From contig JAICWX010000027.1 in assembly GCA_025934635.1 (NCBI GenBank), positions 1 through 45,652 of the forward strand: a stretch of DNA of 45,652 nucleotides, given 5' to 3'. The notes below the pieces were generated by a model, which worked only from the letters and a program-made list of their open reading frames with translations, was not told where the DNA came from and did no database searches. Shown piece by piece: positions 25,398 through 35,200 of the stretch. The stretch comes from Streptosporangiaceae bacterium (GTDB lineage: Bacteria; Actinomycetota; Actinomycetes; Streptosporangiales; Streptosporangiaceae). Numbering within the stretch: position 1 is the first letter of the stretch; each line of letters starts with the position of its first letter. A program made the position numbers and the translations under genes.

Positions 25398-25987
25398 CGG
25401 ATGTGCGTCGCGAGGGGCGACGGGATGACCTCGACGGGAGTGAAGCCGGGATCTGGCACGCCGTCGAAGATCCGCTCACCGGCGCCGAGCAGGATAGGCA
25501 CGACATCCAGGACGAGTTCACCGATCGCGCCGGCCGCCAGCGCCTGCCGCACCGTGGCGGCGCCGCCGGCGATGTCCACCGGGGCGTCCCCGGCCACGGC
25601 CTGGGCCTGGGCAAAGGCAGCGTCGAAGCCTTCGGTGACGAAATGGAACGTCGTGCCGCCCTTCATCTCGATCGGGGCGTGCGGGTAGTGGGTCAGCACG
25701 AACACCGGGGCGTGGTACGGCGGCTCGTCACCCCACCAGCCACGCCAGTCCTCGTCTCCCCACTCGCCGCGGATCGGGCCGTACATGTTGCGGCCCATGA
25801 TGAACGCGCCGCGACCGCCGACTATCTGCTCGCGCAGCCGGGCGTCCGCCTCGTGACCGGGCTCGTCGGCCCGGAAGATCCACTGGTGCAGCCGCTCGCC
25901 CTCGCCGATCGGATCCTCGCGGGTCTGGACCGCCCCGGCCACGAAGCCGTCCAGCGAGATGGTCATGTGACAGGTGACAAGGCTCAT
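25379..25987 (-). CDS. Dihydrofolate reductase/RibD C-terminal family protein (first copy)
   Basis: A 202-residue RibD-C fold protein. It starts VTCHMTISLDGFVAG, continues with RGAFIMGRNMYGP and VFVLTHYPHAP, then the nucleotide-binding VDIAGGAATVRQALAAGAIGELVLDVVPILLGAGERIFDG. It is probably an NADPH-dependent reductase; these short members are not true DHFR and their substrates are mostly unknown. I take the ATG at 25987 because the conserved strand starts two residues later; an ATG at 26020 is 11 codons upstream. A second, different copy is at 31135. The gene ends overlap the F420 gene tail to tail. Confidence 0.88.
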   Translation of the reverse strand: MSLVTCHMTISLDGFVAGAVQTREDPIGEGERLHQWIFRADEPGHEADARLREQIVGGRGAFIMGRNMYGPIRGEWGDEDWRGWWGDEPPYHAPVFVLTHYPHAPIEMKGGTTFHFVTEGFDAAFAQAQAVAGDAPVDIAGGAATVRQALAAGAIGELVLDVVPILLGAGERIFDGVPDPGFTPVEVIPSPLATHIRYRVGR

Positions 25988-26084
25988 GTAACTAGGACCG
26001 CCGTTCTGGTCAGGATTCATCGATGCTCAGAACCCCAACTTATTGGGGTACCCGCGCCGGCCGCGCCGCCGCAGACTTCGGTGC

Positions 26085-26507
26085 ATGGACACTACCGAGC
26101 AGAACAAGAACACCGTCACCTCGTTCATCCAGGCCCTGTTCACCAAGGGTGACCTGGGCGCCGTCGACGAGTACCTGGCCGAGGATTTCGTCGATCACGA
26201 CCCGCCCATGGGCGGCCCCGCGAACCGGGACGGCATGCGCCAGGCCGCCGCCATGTTCCGGGCCGCGTTCCCCGACTGGCACAGCGATCTCGGCTTCCTG
26301 GTGGCCGAGGGCGACCTGGTGACCGAGTACTTCACGGCCAGCGGCACCCAGCAGGGCGAGCTCTTCGGCGTGCCCGCCTCGGGCCGGACCGTCACCCTGC
26401 CCGGGATCAACATCTTCCGGGTCCGCGACGGGCGCATCTCCGAGCGCTGGGGGCGCCTGGACGACCTCGGCCTGATGCGCCAGCTCGGCCTGGCGCCGGC
26501 CTCCTGA
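26085..26507 (+). CDS. SnoaL-like polyketide cyclase/ester cyclase family protein
   Basis: A 140-residue NTF2-like protein. The segment VTSFIQALFTKGDLGAVDEYLAEDFVDHDPPMG, the central FRAAFPDWHSDLGFLVAEGDLVTEYFTASGTQQGELFGVPASGRTVTLPGINIFRVRDGRISERWGRLDDLGLMRQLG and the closing LMRQLG are diagnostic of SnoaL_2. Such proteins bind small hydrophobic molecules in a cone-shaped cavity; most solo members have no proven reaction. The ATG at 26085 precedes the conserved helix. A longer frame from 26043 lacks a ribosome site. Confidence 0.88.
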   Translation: MDTTEQNKNTVTSFIQALFTKGDLGAVDEYLAEDFVDHDPPMGGPANRDGMRQAAAMFRAAFPDWHSDLGFLVAEGDLVTEYFTASGTQQGELFGVPASGRTVTLPGINIFRVRDGRISERWGRLDDLGLMRQLGLAPAS

Positions 26508-26568
26508 TCACGGGAAATGCAGCAGCAGACGCTATGACCAGGGCCAGGGCCCGGCGTATCGTCGGTCT

Positions 26569-27654
26569 ATGCCGGACGCGATCATGAAGCGCCAGGTCAC
26601 CGCGCTCATCGGCCGATGTTACGCCGGGCTCGACGCCGCCAGCCTGCGCGACGAGGTGCTGCGCCGGCTGCGCCGGATCATGACGGTGGACGCGGCCTTC
26701 TTCGGCACCGTCGACCCGCAGACCCTGCTGTTCACCTCGGCCGCCGCCGACGACCCGCTGCGGGCCGCGACGCCGCTGTTCCTGGACAACGAGTTCGGCC
26801 GCGCCGACGTCAACAAGTTCGCCGCGCTGGCCGCGGCGGCCGACCCGGTCAGCTCGCTCGACCGGGCCACCCGCGGCCAGCGGGCCGGCAGCGCCCGCTA
26901 CCGGGAGGTGATGGGCCCGCTCGGCCTCGGCGACGAGCTGCGCGCCGCGCTCATCACCGGCGACGCCTGCTGGGGGGTGCTGTGCCTGCACCGCGAGGAC
27001 GCCGCCGACGGCTTCGGCGGCCGGGAGGTCGACCTGATCCGGCGGATCGCGCCGCACGTGGCCGAGGGACTGCGGCGGGCCATCACCCTCGGACCGCTCC
27101 CGGCGTCCGCCACGGTTACCGCGGGCGCGGCGGGCCCGGGCATGATCGTGCTCGACCAGGAACTGGCCGTCATGTCGCTGAACGCGGAGGCGGCCCAGTG
27201 GCTGGCCGAGATCGACGCGGCCGACTGGCCCTCCGGCAGCGAGCTGCCGGTGGCGGTCTACGCCGCGGCGGCGCGGCTGGCCCGGCTCGAGGAGGGCGCG
27301 GCCCCGCCGCCGCTGTCGGCCAGCGTCCGGCTCCGCAGCCGGTCCGGGCAGTGGCTGTCGCTGCACGCCTCCCGGCTGGGCGGGCCGCCCGCACCGCAGA
27401 TCGGCGTCGTCATCGCGCCCACCCCGGCCGCGCAGGTCAGCTCGCTGCTGCTCAGCGCGTACGGGCTCACCGGCGCGCAGTCACGGGTCGTCGCCCTGGT
27501 CATCAAGGGGCACTCGACCCGCCAGATCGTCGGGGAACTGCACATCTCCGCGCACACCGTCCAGGAGCACCTGACCGCGGCCTTCGACAAGTTCGGCGTC
27601 CGCAGCCGCCGCGAGCTCGTCGCCGCCATGCTGGCCGGCCCTCCTCCGGCATAG
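26569..27654 (+). CDS. LuxR-family transcriptional regulator with GAF-like sensor domain
   Basis: 361 residues. The C-terminal LuxR HTH is LTGAQSRVVALVIKGHSTRQIVGELHISAHTVQEHLTAAFDKFGVRSRRELVAAML (about 298-353). The N-terminal 200 residues (VLRRLRRIMTVDAAFFGTVDPQT through WGVLCLHREDAADGFGGREVDLIRRIAPHVAEGLRRA) look like a GAF domain, and a PAS-like MIVLDQELAVMSLNAEAAQWL follows. No receiver domain or phosphorylation site is seen, so it probably senses a small molecule or redox state directly. It ends 1 bp before the next gene's first possible start, so it may share an mRNA with the YbdK-like ligase. Confidence 0.9.
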   Translation: MPDAIMKRQVTALIGRCYAGLDAASLRDEVLRRLRRIMTVDAAFFGTVDPQTLLFTSAAADDPLRAATPLFLDNEFGRADVNKFAALAAAADPVSSLDRATRGQRAGSARYREVMGPLGLGDELRAALITGDACWGVLCLHREDAADGFGGREVDLIRRIAPHVAEGLRRAITLGPLPASATVTAGAAGPGMIVLDQELAVMSLNAEAAQWLAEIDAADWPSGSELPVAVYAAAARLARLEEGAAPPPLSASVRLRSRSGQWLSLHASRLGGPPAPQIGVVIAPTPAAQVSSLLLSAYGLTGAQSRVVALVIKGHSTRQIVGELHISAHTVQEHLTAAFDKFGVRSRRELVAAMLAGPPPA

Positions 27655-27682
27655 AGTGCCGATCTGGGGGCAAGCGTCGGCG

Positions 27683-28759
27683 ATGAACCCCCGCAGTGTC
27701 GGCGTGGAAGAGGAGTTCCTGCTCGTCGAGCCCGGAACCGGGCAGCCTCAGGCCATGGCGGGGACCGTGCTGCGCGAAGCCGGTCCCGAGCTGGAAGCCG
27801 AGTTGCAGGAACAGCAGCTGGAGACCAACTCACGGCCGTGCCAGTCCCTGGACGACCTGCACCGTGAGCTGCGCCGGTGCCGCGCGTCGGCGAAAGATGC
27901 GGCCGAACGGGTGGGGGCTCACGTGGCCGCGCTGGCTACCTCGCCGGTCCCGGTCGAACCCAGCCCGGTCCACAGCGACCGGTACGAGCAGATGTCGCAG
28001 GACTACGGCCTGACCGCCCAGGAGCAGCTCACCTGCGGCTGCCATGTCCACGTCGGGATCACCTCGGCCGAGGAGGGGGTGGCGGTGCTCGACCGGATCG
28101 GGCCGTGGCTGGCACCCCTGCTGGCGCTGAGCGGCAACTCGCCGTACTGGCAGAACCGGGACAGCTCGTACGACAGCTTCCGCTACCAGGTGTGGGGACG
28201 CTGGCCGAGTTCGGGACCGCCCGGGCGGTTCGGGACCGTGCAGGCCTACCGCGAGACCATCCGGCAGATGGTGGAGACCGGGGCCATCATCGACCCGGGC
28301 ATGGTCTACTTCAACGCCCGGCTGTCCGACCACTACCCCACCATCGAGGTCAGGATCGCCGACGTGTGCCTGCGCAGCGGGGACGCTGTGCTCATCGCCG
28401 GGCTGGTCCGGGCGCTGGTCGAGACCGAGGCCCGGGCCTGGCGGGACGGCAGGCCGGCGCTGCCCGCCCGGACCGAGCTGCTGCGGCTGGCGGCCTGGCG
28501 CGCCAGCCGGTCCGGCCTGGACGGCGTCCTGCTCAGCCCGCTGACCGGGACGCCCGAGCAGGCCGGCGCGGTAGTGACCGGGCTGGTCGAGCACTGCCGG
28601 GACGCGCTGGCCGACGCGGGCGACGCGGGCGCGGTGGCCGAACTGCTGGCGGCCCTACTGGCCCGGGGCAACGGCGCCGCCTTCCAGCGGGAGGCGTACC
28701 ACCGGTCCGGCCACTTGCCCGCGATGATCGGCCGCGCGGTGGAGGTCACCGGGTCCTAG
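27683..28759 (+). CDS. YbdK-family carboxylate-amine ligase (GCS2)
   Basis: A 358-residue glutamate-cysteine ligase type 2 protein. It has the N-terminal SVGVEEEFLLVEP, the QLETNSRPCQSLDDLH segment, and LTCGCHVHVGI with the metal-binding His. The GNSPYWQNRDSSYDSFRYQVWGRWPSSGPPG and YFNARLSDHYPTIEVRIADVCL segments are the other GCS2 landmarks. It is an ATP-dependent amide-bond former with weak gamma-glutamylcysteine activity in E. coli YbdK; the in vivo substrate is unknown. I use the ATG at 27683, next to the conserved strand; a GTG at 27656 directly after the LuxR stop is possible. Confidence 0.9.
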   Translation: MNPRSVGVEEEFLLVEPGTGQPQAMAGTVLREAGPELEAELQEQQLETNSRPCQSLDDLHRELRRCRASAKDAAERVGAHVAALATSPVPVEPSPVHSDRYEQMSQDYGLTAQEQLTCGCHVHVGITSAEEGVAVLDRIGPWLAPLLALSGNSPYWQNRDSSYDSFRYQVWGRWPSSGPPGRFGTVQAYRETIRQMVETGAIIDPGMVYFNARLSDHYPTIEVRIADVCLRSGDAVLIAGLVRALVETEARAWRDGRPALPARTELLRLAAWRASRSGLDGVLLSPLTGTPEQAGAVVTGLVEHCRDALADAGDAGAVAELLAALLARGNGAAFQREAYHRSGHLPAMIGRAVEVTGS

Positions 28760-28905
28760 ACGGGCAAGTGCCCAGCTCGTTCGGCCTCATCCTTGATCTT
28801 GATCTTGGACTCGGCCCTGGCTTCGGCGAGGGCCGCGAGCCGGCCGAGGTCGGCGCGCAGGGCGGCCAGCCGGCCGTGATGGGTGTCGGCGGGTTCGGCC
28901 GGGGA
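28756..28905 (-). pseudogene. Short 3' gene fragment (coiled-coil tail)
   Basis: Reading left on the minus strand, about 50 codons give GRLAALRADLGRLAALAEARAESKIKIKDEAERAGHL ending at a stop shared with the YbdK stop region (CTAG). The composition is a clean amphipathic helix, unlike random antisense. There is no start codon, and an in-frame TAA lies upstream at about 28904. I read it as the tail of a lost gene. It fills the gap between YbdK and the acyltransferase gene. Confidence 0.4.
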
Positions 28906-28997
28906 GATTTACCCGCCCGTACGGCGTTGCTGCTGGCTGGAGGCGTACGCGATCGTTAGCATGACAGCCGGTAACGGCGCTGACGGGCGGCTATCCG

Positions 28998-31004
28998 GTG
29001 GAACCTGGCGAAACCACGAAGACGCGCACCCGCGCACCCGGCCTGGACGGGGTCCGCGCGCTGGCCGTCCTCGCCGTGATCGGCTTCCACGAAGGCGCTT
29101 CCGAGCTGCCCGGCGGCTTCCTCGGCGTCGACCTCTTCTTCGTGCTCAGCGGCTTCCTCATCACCGACCTGCTGGTGGCCAGGTACGCCGAGACGGGCCG
29201 GCTGGGTGTGGCGGGCTTCTGGGTCCGGCGGGCCCGGCGGCTGCTGCCCGCGCTGGCGGTGATGCTGGTCGTCGTGGTCGCCGCGGCGACGATCATCGAG
29301 CCCGCTCAGGGGGCTTCGCTGCGGCTGGCGCTGCTCGGCGCGGCCACCTACACCAGCAACTGGTACCAGATCCTGCACCACGTCTCGTACTTCGCCGCGG
29401 CCGGGCAGCTCGGCGCCCCGCCGCCGCTGGATCACCTGTGGTCGCTCGCCATCGAGGAGCAGTTCTACCTCATCTGGCCGGTGCTGCTGTGGCTGATCGT
29501 CGTCCGGCTGCCGGCCCGGCGCGCCCGGGTGGCGGTCGCGCTGACCGGCGCGGCGGCCTCCGCGCTGGCCATGACGTGGCAGTACACGCCGGGCGGTGAC
29601 CCGTCCGCGGTCTACTACGGCACCCATACGCACGCGTCCGCGCTGCTGATCGGGGCGGCGCTGGCCCTGGCCTTCCCGCTGCACACGCTGGTGGCCGCCC
29701 CGCCCGCGCAGGCCCGGCGCCTGGAGGCGGCGGGCATCGCCGGCCTGGCCGTCCTGGCCTGGTGCGCCGGGCACTTCTCGGGCGGCAACCCGGCCGTCTA
29801 CCCGGCGGGCCTGGTCCTGGCCGCGCTCGGCGCCGCGGCCCTGGTCGCCGCGGCGGCCGGCCAGGGGGTTGTCGCCGCCATGACCAGCTGGCGCCCGCTG
29901 CGCTGGCTGGGCGTCCGGTCCTACGGCATCTACCTGTGGCACTGGCCGGTGATCGCGCTCGGCGCGGCGCTGGCCGGCCCGGATGCCGCCTCGCCCTGGC
30001 TCTGGCTGGCCGAGATCGGCGTCACGGTCGCCCTGGCCGCGGCGTCGTGGCGGTACGTCGAGACGCCGGTCATGCGCGACGGCCTGCGGGTGACCGTCCG
30101 GCGCTGGGCCGGCCTGGTGACCGAGGCCAGCCGCCGCCCGGCGGCCACGCTCACGCCGAGCCGCCCGGCTGGGAGGCTCGGACGGTCCGTCCCGGTCACG
30201 ATGGCCGCGGTGGCGGCGATCGCCGTGGTGGTGGCCGGCTACGGCATCGTCCGGCCGCCCGCTCCGGCCGCCCCCGGCGGCCTGCTCCAGCAGGTGGCCG
30301 ACGGGCAGCGGGTGACCGCCGCCTCCCAGGCGACGCGGGCCGGATTCGCGCAGCCGGCGGGTTCGGCTCAGCCTTCTGGCTCGCCCCGGTCCTCTGGCTC
30401 GTCTCAGCCGACGCCCCGGCCGTCTGGGACTAGATCCGCCGCTCCGCGGGCCGCGTCGTCGCTGCCGACGTGCCGGCGCGGGCCGCACGGTGTTGCGGGC
30501 AGCCAGGTGACGGCGGTCGGGGACTCGGTGATGCTCGCTTCGGCGGCCGCGCTGGAGCGGGTCATGCCGGGGGTCTACATCGACGCGAAGCTCGGGCGGC
30601 AGCCGTCCGCGGGGCTGGCTGTCATCCAGAGCCTGGTCGCGGCCGGGCGGCTCCGGCCCGTCGTGCTGATCAGCTTCGGGACCAATGGCATTGTCACGGC
30701 GACCCAGCTCCGGCAGCTGCGGCGGGTCATCGGGCCCGGCCGGGAACTGGTGCTGGTGAATACGTTCGGTCCTCAAGGTTGGGAGCACGAGGTCAACGGG
30801 GCGCTCGCCGCCGCGGCCCGGCCTGGGCGACGGACTCAGCTGGCTGACTGGGAGCGGGCGATCGCGGCCCGGACCGGGCTGCTCTGGCCGGACGGTATTC
30901 ATCCTCGCCCGGCCGGTGCCTCGCTGTACGCGCACGTGGCGCTCAAGGCGATCAAGGCCGGGCTGTCGCGCGGGCGGATCCCGTCTTGCGCGGCTCTGTC
31001 GTAG
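28998..31004 (+). CDS. Acyltransferase-3/SGNH membrane protein (OafA-like)
   Basis: 668 residues. Residues 15-370 form a 10-helix acyltransferase-3 domain: GLDGVRALAVLAVIGFHEG, GGFLGVDLFFVLSGFLIT, VRRARRLLPAL, and LDHLWSLAIEEQFYLIWPVL. A basic, Ser/Pro-rich linker of about 90 residues follows. The extracellular SGNH hydrolase domain carries TAVGDSVMLAS (nucleophile Ser), ISFGTNG (Asn) and WPDGIHPRPAGASLYA (Asp-x-x-His). The domain pair O-acetylates cell-surface sugars or peptidoglycan. Start is a GTG at 28998. A T-rich hairpin after 31040 probably terminates it. Confidence 0.9.
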   Translation: MEPGETTKTRTRAPGLDGVRALAVLAVIGFHEGASELPGGFLGVDLFFVLSGFLITDLLVARYAETGRLGVAGFWVRRARRLLPALAVMLVVVVAAATIIEPAQGASLRLALLGAATYTSNWYQILHHVSYFAAAGQLGAPPPLDHLWSLAIEEQFYLIWPVLLWLIVVRLPARRARVAVALTGAAASALAMTWQYTPGGDPSAVYYGTHTHASALLIGAALALAFPLHTLVAAPPAQARRLEAAGIAGLAVLAWCAGHFSGGNPAVYPAGLVLAALGAAALVAAAAGQGVVAAMTSWRPLRWLGVRSYGIYLWHWPVIALGAALAGPDAASPWLWLAEIGVTVALAAASWRYVETPVMRDGLRVTVRRWAGLVTEASRRPAATLTPSRPAGRLGRSVPVTMAAVAAIAVVVAGYGIVRPPAPAAPGGLLQQVADGQRVTAASQATRAGFAQPAGSAQPSGSPRSSGSSQPTPRPSGTRSAAPRAASSLPTCRRGPHGVAGSQVTAVGDSVMLASAAALERVMPGVYIDAKLGRQPSAGLAVIQSLVAAGRLRPVVLISFGTNGIVTATQLRQLRRVIGPGRELVLVNTFGPQGWEHEVNGALAAAARPGRRTQLADWERAIAARTGLLWPDGIHPRPAGASLYAHVALKAIKAGLSRGRIPSCAALS

Positions 31005-31040
31005 CGTCGCGGCTCCTGGCAGCCCGGTCCTTTGTTCCGG

Positions 31041-31067
31041 TCCCGGCGTAGCGCGGGAATTCTTTTT
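31041..31067 (+). terminator. Intrinsic terminator after the acyltransferase gene
   Basis: TCCCG (31041-31045) and CGGGA (31054-31058) pair around an 8-nt loop, followed by TTCTTTTT (31060-31067). This is one of the few T-tract terminators in this GC-rich window. Confidence 0.5.
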
Positions 31068-31134
31068 AGCGCCGGCTGTCCCCATCCGGGCTCGGCGTTC
31101 GTCGCCAGCGCAAAGACCAGCACGGGAGGCAGTC

Positions 31135-31704
31135 ATGAGTCGCGTCATCGTTATCGAGTTCGTGTCCCTGGACGGGGTCATGCAGGATCCGGACGGCAGC
31201 GGAGGATCGCCGCGAGGAGGATGGGCGTTCCGGTACGGCCCTGAGGCGGTGGCCGGCGACAAGTTCGGTCTCGGCGAAGTGCTCGACACCGGCGCCATGC
31301 TGCTCGGCCGCCACACCTGGGAGTTGTTCGCCGGAATCTGGCCGGGCCGCGACGACCCGTTCTCCGCCAAGATGAACGCCATGCCCAAGCTCGTGGCGTC
31401 ACGATCGCTGGAGCACGCCAGCAGCTGGCAGAACTCAGCCGTGCTGCGGGGCGACCTGGCCACGGAGGTGGGAAAGCGCAAGCAGGAACAGGACATCGTG
31501 GTCACGGGCAGCGCCAGCGTGGTCCGCACGCTGATGGCTGAGGGCCTCGTCGATGAGTACCGGCTCCTGATGTTCCCGCTGATCCTCGGCGAAGGCACCC
31601 GGCTGTTCCCCGACGGCACCCCGCCGGCGGACCTGGCTCTAGTATCGGCCCAGGCCAAGGGCCCCGCTGCCCTCCTCGTCTACGCCCGGTCCGGTAACTC
31701 CTAG
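31135..31704 (+). CDS. Dihydrofolate reductase/RibD C-terminal family protein (second copy)
   Basis: 189 residues. It has the RibD-C landmarks: VIEFVSLDGVMQDPDG at the N-terminus, GAMLLGRHTWELFAGIWPGRDDPFSAKMNAMPKLVASRSLE, the nucleotide loop QDIVVTGSASVVRTLMAEGLVDEYRLLMFPLILGEGTRLFPDG and a short C-terminal strand. It has the same fold as the copy at 25379-25987 but is only distantly related, so not a recent duplication. It is probably an NAD(P)H-dependent reductase of unknown substrate. A GGGAGG site 5 bp before the ATG at 31135 fixes the start. Confidence 0.92.
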   Translation: MSRVIVIEFVSLDGVMQDPDGSGGSPRGGWAFRYGPEAVAGDKFGLGEVLDTGAMLLGRHTWELFAGIWPGRDDPFSAKMNAMPKLVASRSLEHASSWQNSAVLRGDLATEVGKRKQEQDIVVTGSASVVRTLMAEGLVDEYRLLMFPLILGEGTRLFPDGTPPADLALVSAQAKGPAALLVYARSGNS

Positions 31705-31721
31705 CGCTCCGGGATGGTCAC

Positions 31722-31750
31722 GGCCCGGCGGGTGGCGCACTCGCCGGGCC
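31722..31750 (+). terminator. GC-rich hairpin terminator
   Basis: GGCCCGGCG (31722-31730) pairs perfectly with CGCCGGGCC (31742-31750), 11-nt loop, 17 bp after the stop of the RibD-like gene. Confidence 0.6.
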
Positions 31751-32215
31751 CGCGCTCTCGTGAGGCCGTGGGCCGCCAGGCCAGGAGGTTGTGGCTTGTT
31801 GGAGCGAGGATCTGACTCCTATGGGTGAGGAATCTGGCCGCTGGCATGTGGCCTGAGGCGGCTCCTGGCATCAGATATCACACCCGCACCACAGCTCACG
31901 CAAGTCACCGGCCCGGCCCGAATCTGCTTCCGACAAACGACATGGATGCTCCATCAATGTCGTGGCAGCAGCATGAATGCTCCATCAATGCCGTTAGCGC
32001 GCCTCTCGGAGCTATCCCGAGATACAGCGGGCTGACGCCGCCACATCACGAGGACCACCTGCCCCGCAGGCTCGACGCTCATCGCAGAAGAACCACATCC
32101 AAACCAGGAAGCTGCTCCACGTGCGGCCCCTGTGCCTGCCGCCCTGCCGCCGGATGATTCGCTCAACCCGACCGGATCATTTATATACTGAAAGTGAGTA
32201 AATAATTACAATGTG
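31751..32215. other. Gene-poor stretch with a 14-bp direct repeat and an AT-rich end
   Basis: No frame here looks like a protein; the 110-codon frame at 31825-32157 has no family features and a composition expected of unconstrained DNA. ATGCTCCATCAATG occurs twice, at 31946-31959 and 31977-31990, 31 bp apart (three helical turns). Bases 32170-32215 are strikingly AT-rich (TTTATATACTGAAAGTGAG, TAAATAATTACAATG) and lie just after the dnaB stop. Confidence 0.5.
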
Positions 32216-35200
32216 TTACGTAGGAGCCATGTCGACAAACCGTGAATAGTGGCCTTGGAAGGCGACCGTCACGGTAGCGGTCGGGCCGTTCCTGTGCTTA
32301 GCCACGATCAGATCTGCCTCTCCAGCCCGCGGCGACTCTCGCTCGTAGGCATCCTCGCGGTGCAGAAGGATCACAACGTCCGCATCCTGTTCAATGCTGT
32401 TGTGGCTGATGAGGCCGCCGGCGATGAAGTTGTGAGTGCCCTTCACGGTCGCGTCGTAGACGGGCTGCGGGCCGAGCGGTTCGACAGCGACGACCTTGTC
32501 CCAGTACACGTCGCTGCTAGCGATCTCGCGCAGCAGTTCCGAGTTCAGGGCGTCGGCACAGCGCAGCAGACGGGCCCGGGACGGGCAGCTCTTGTACAGA
32601 GTGGATCCGCAGTAGTGGGTGCCGATGGCCGCCTGGAACTGACGCTCGGTGACCCCGGCGCGGGTCCGCTCGGCCTTGACCAGGTCCCAGACCTCGATCG
32701 GCAAGGTGTCGGTATTGGTGTTCACGGCCCGGCCGTCCAGGACGGCGATGAGCTCAGTCACGAAGCGGCCGCGCGCACCGTGCACGCCGATCTCCCGGCA
32801 GAACGTCCGCAGGCTCGACCCGTCGGCCACAATGACGTGGTAGCCGGGACGGTAGTCCGCCTTGTGGACCTCACGGATGCGAGCCACGATCCCGAACCGG
32901 CTCAGTAGCACCGCCACGCCGTCGGCCAGCGCCCGGCTGGTGGTGGCGTAGTAGACCTTGGATGCGGTCGTCGGGGTTCCGACGGTCACGTTGCCGTCCG
33001 TGGCCCACAGGTGGCGCAGGAAGATCGCGGTCTCGGACCGGCTCGCCGCGTACAGCACGGCCGGCAGGTGCTTCTGGTAGGACCGCAGGTTCTCGATGCC
33101 GAGCTCACGGAACCAGACGTGCAGCGGGTTGCCCCGGCCGTGCGTGCAGTGGTGCGGGGCCGGGAGATAGCTGTGCCACCAGGTCTGCTGGGCTACCCGC
33201 CGCGGGGTGATGCCGAACTCGGCCGCCGCGGCGGCCTCGACGAAGGCCAGGTTCTCCCCGTCGTTAGAGGTGTAGTGCACCGGCTGCTTGCGGATCACGC
33301 AGCCGTCCCCGATCAGGTGGGCCAGCAGGCCGAGCCGGTGCTCGGACCAGCCGAGACCGGAGCCCATCGGCTCCGGGGTGTGCCGCGGGATGGCCAGGCG
33401 GCTGCCGAGCGCCAACTCGTCCAGCGCGACCCAGCCGCTCAGCGTGAGGAACTTGTGGTTGCCCGAGGCCTTGACCTCGCGGCCGGAGGCGAGTCGCAGC
33501 CGGAAGACCTCCTTGGTCCCCGAGGCGAACACATTGGTCACCGGGGCGGGGACGAGCCGGTTCTGCTCGTCCAGCGACCACACCAGGACGCCGTCCCAGC
33601 CGTCCCGCATCAGCTCACCGAAGGTCACCGGTGCTCCGGTGTCGGCGCGGAGCAAGGCCGTGTCCTCGGTCATGCAGCCCGATTCGCGAAGATCAGAAAG
33701 CAATGGCTTCTTGTCGGTGCGCTGCTCGGGGCCTCGGTTGAGCTGGGAGAGGGCGATGACGGGGACTTCGATTTCCTTGGCCAGGAGCTTGAGCGAGCGG
33801 GACATCTCGGAGACTTCCTGCTGCCGGTTCTCGACCCGCTTGGGCGACGACATCAGCTGCAGGTAGTCGATGATGACGAACTTCAGGTCGCTCCGCTGCT
33901 TCAGGCGGCGGCACTTGGCCCTGATCTCCATCATTGACATGTTCGGCGAGTCATCGATGAACAAAGGCGCGTCCGCGACCTCGCTCATCCGGCGCGCCAG
34001 CCGGGCCCAGTCGTCGTCGTTCATCTGCCCGGTGCGCATGGTCTGCAGCGGTACTCGCGCCTCGGCGGACAGCAGCCGCATGGTGATCTCGTTGCGCCCC
34101 ATCTCCAGGCTGAAGAACACTGTGGCCATGCTGTTCCTGATGGCGGCCGCCCGCGCGAAGTCCAGCGCCAGCGTCGAGTTGTGGGTCGGGACCATGCCTC
34201 GTCCGGCCAGGTACAGGTGATCTCTGCTTTCCACCTGCACGCACCGCACCGGGCGCGAGCGCACCGGCCGGACCGCCACGAGGTACCGCCACCGGTCCTG
34301 CCGCGGCCCGCCGGAGCGGTATCGGTCAGCGCCGACCGTAGCCGAGGCCGCGGCCGGAGCCCGGCCGGCCCGGGCCAGCTCGGGCCGGGCGGTCAGTGCC
34401 ACCGCGTGGTTCGAGGGATGGCTCTCCGGGCCGCGACATATATTCCGGGCGATCTCGGCGGTGGTAACTACCTGAGGCGGGGCGTCGGCGGCGGGATCCC
34501 AGGTGAGCCACTGGTGGTTCGCGTCGGCGATGATTACTTCGCCGTCGTCGAACTCGACTGCGTAGCAGGGGCGGCCGTGCATGACCTCGGTCGCGGCGAC
34601 GACCCGGGTGGGCTTGCCGTCGGAGCCGAGCAGCTGGTCGCCCGCGCGGACCTCGCCCATCGTGGTCCACCCGGCCGGGGTCGGCAGCGGCGTGTCCAGC
34701 GCGAGGGCCTTGCCCATCGCGGGTCGGGCAGCGATTACTACCATCTGGCCGGGGTGCAGGCCGTTGGTGAGGGTGTCCAGGTCGGAGAAGCCGGTGGGGA
34801 CGCCGGTGAGGACACCGCCGCGGCTGCCGATGGCCTCGATCTCGTCCAGCGCGGCCGGCATGATCTCCGACAGCGAGTGGTAGTCCTCGCTGGTGCGGCG
34901 GTCGGTGACCGCGAACACCTCGGCCTGGGCGCGGTCCACGAGGTCGTCGGCGTCGGCGTCGCCGGCGTAGCCGAACTGGACGATCCGGGTGCCCGCCTCC
35001 ACCAGGCGGCGCAGGATGGCGCGCTCCCTGACGATGCGGGCGTAGTAGCCGGCGTTCGCCGCGGTGGGCACCGAGGCGATCAGGGTGTGCAGGTAGACGC
35101 CGCCGCCCACGCGGGCGATCTCGCCACGGCGGGTGAGCTCGTTGGCGACCGTGATGGCGTCGGCGGGCTCGCCGCGGCCGTACAGGTCCAGGATCGCCTC

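Noticed and set aside
28956..31658. 900-codon minus-strand frame
   Set aside because: Antisense of the acyltransferase/SGNH and RibD-like genes; no recognisable domain.
31825..32157. 110-codon frame in the gap before dnaB
   Set aside because: No ribosome site, no family features, composition like unconstrained DNA.
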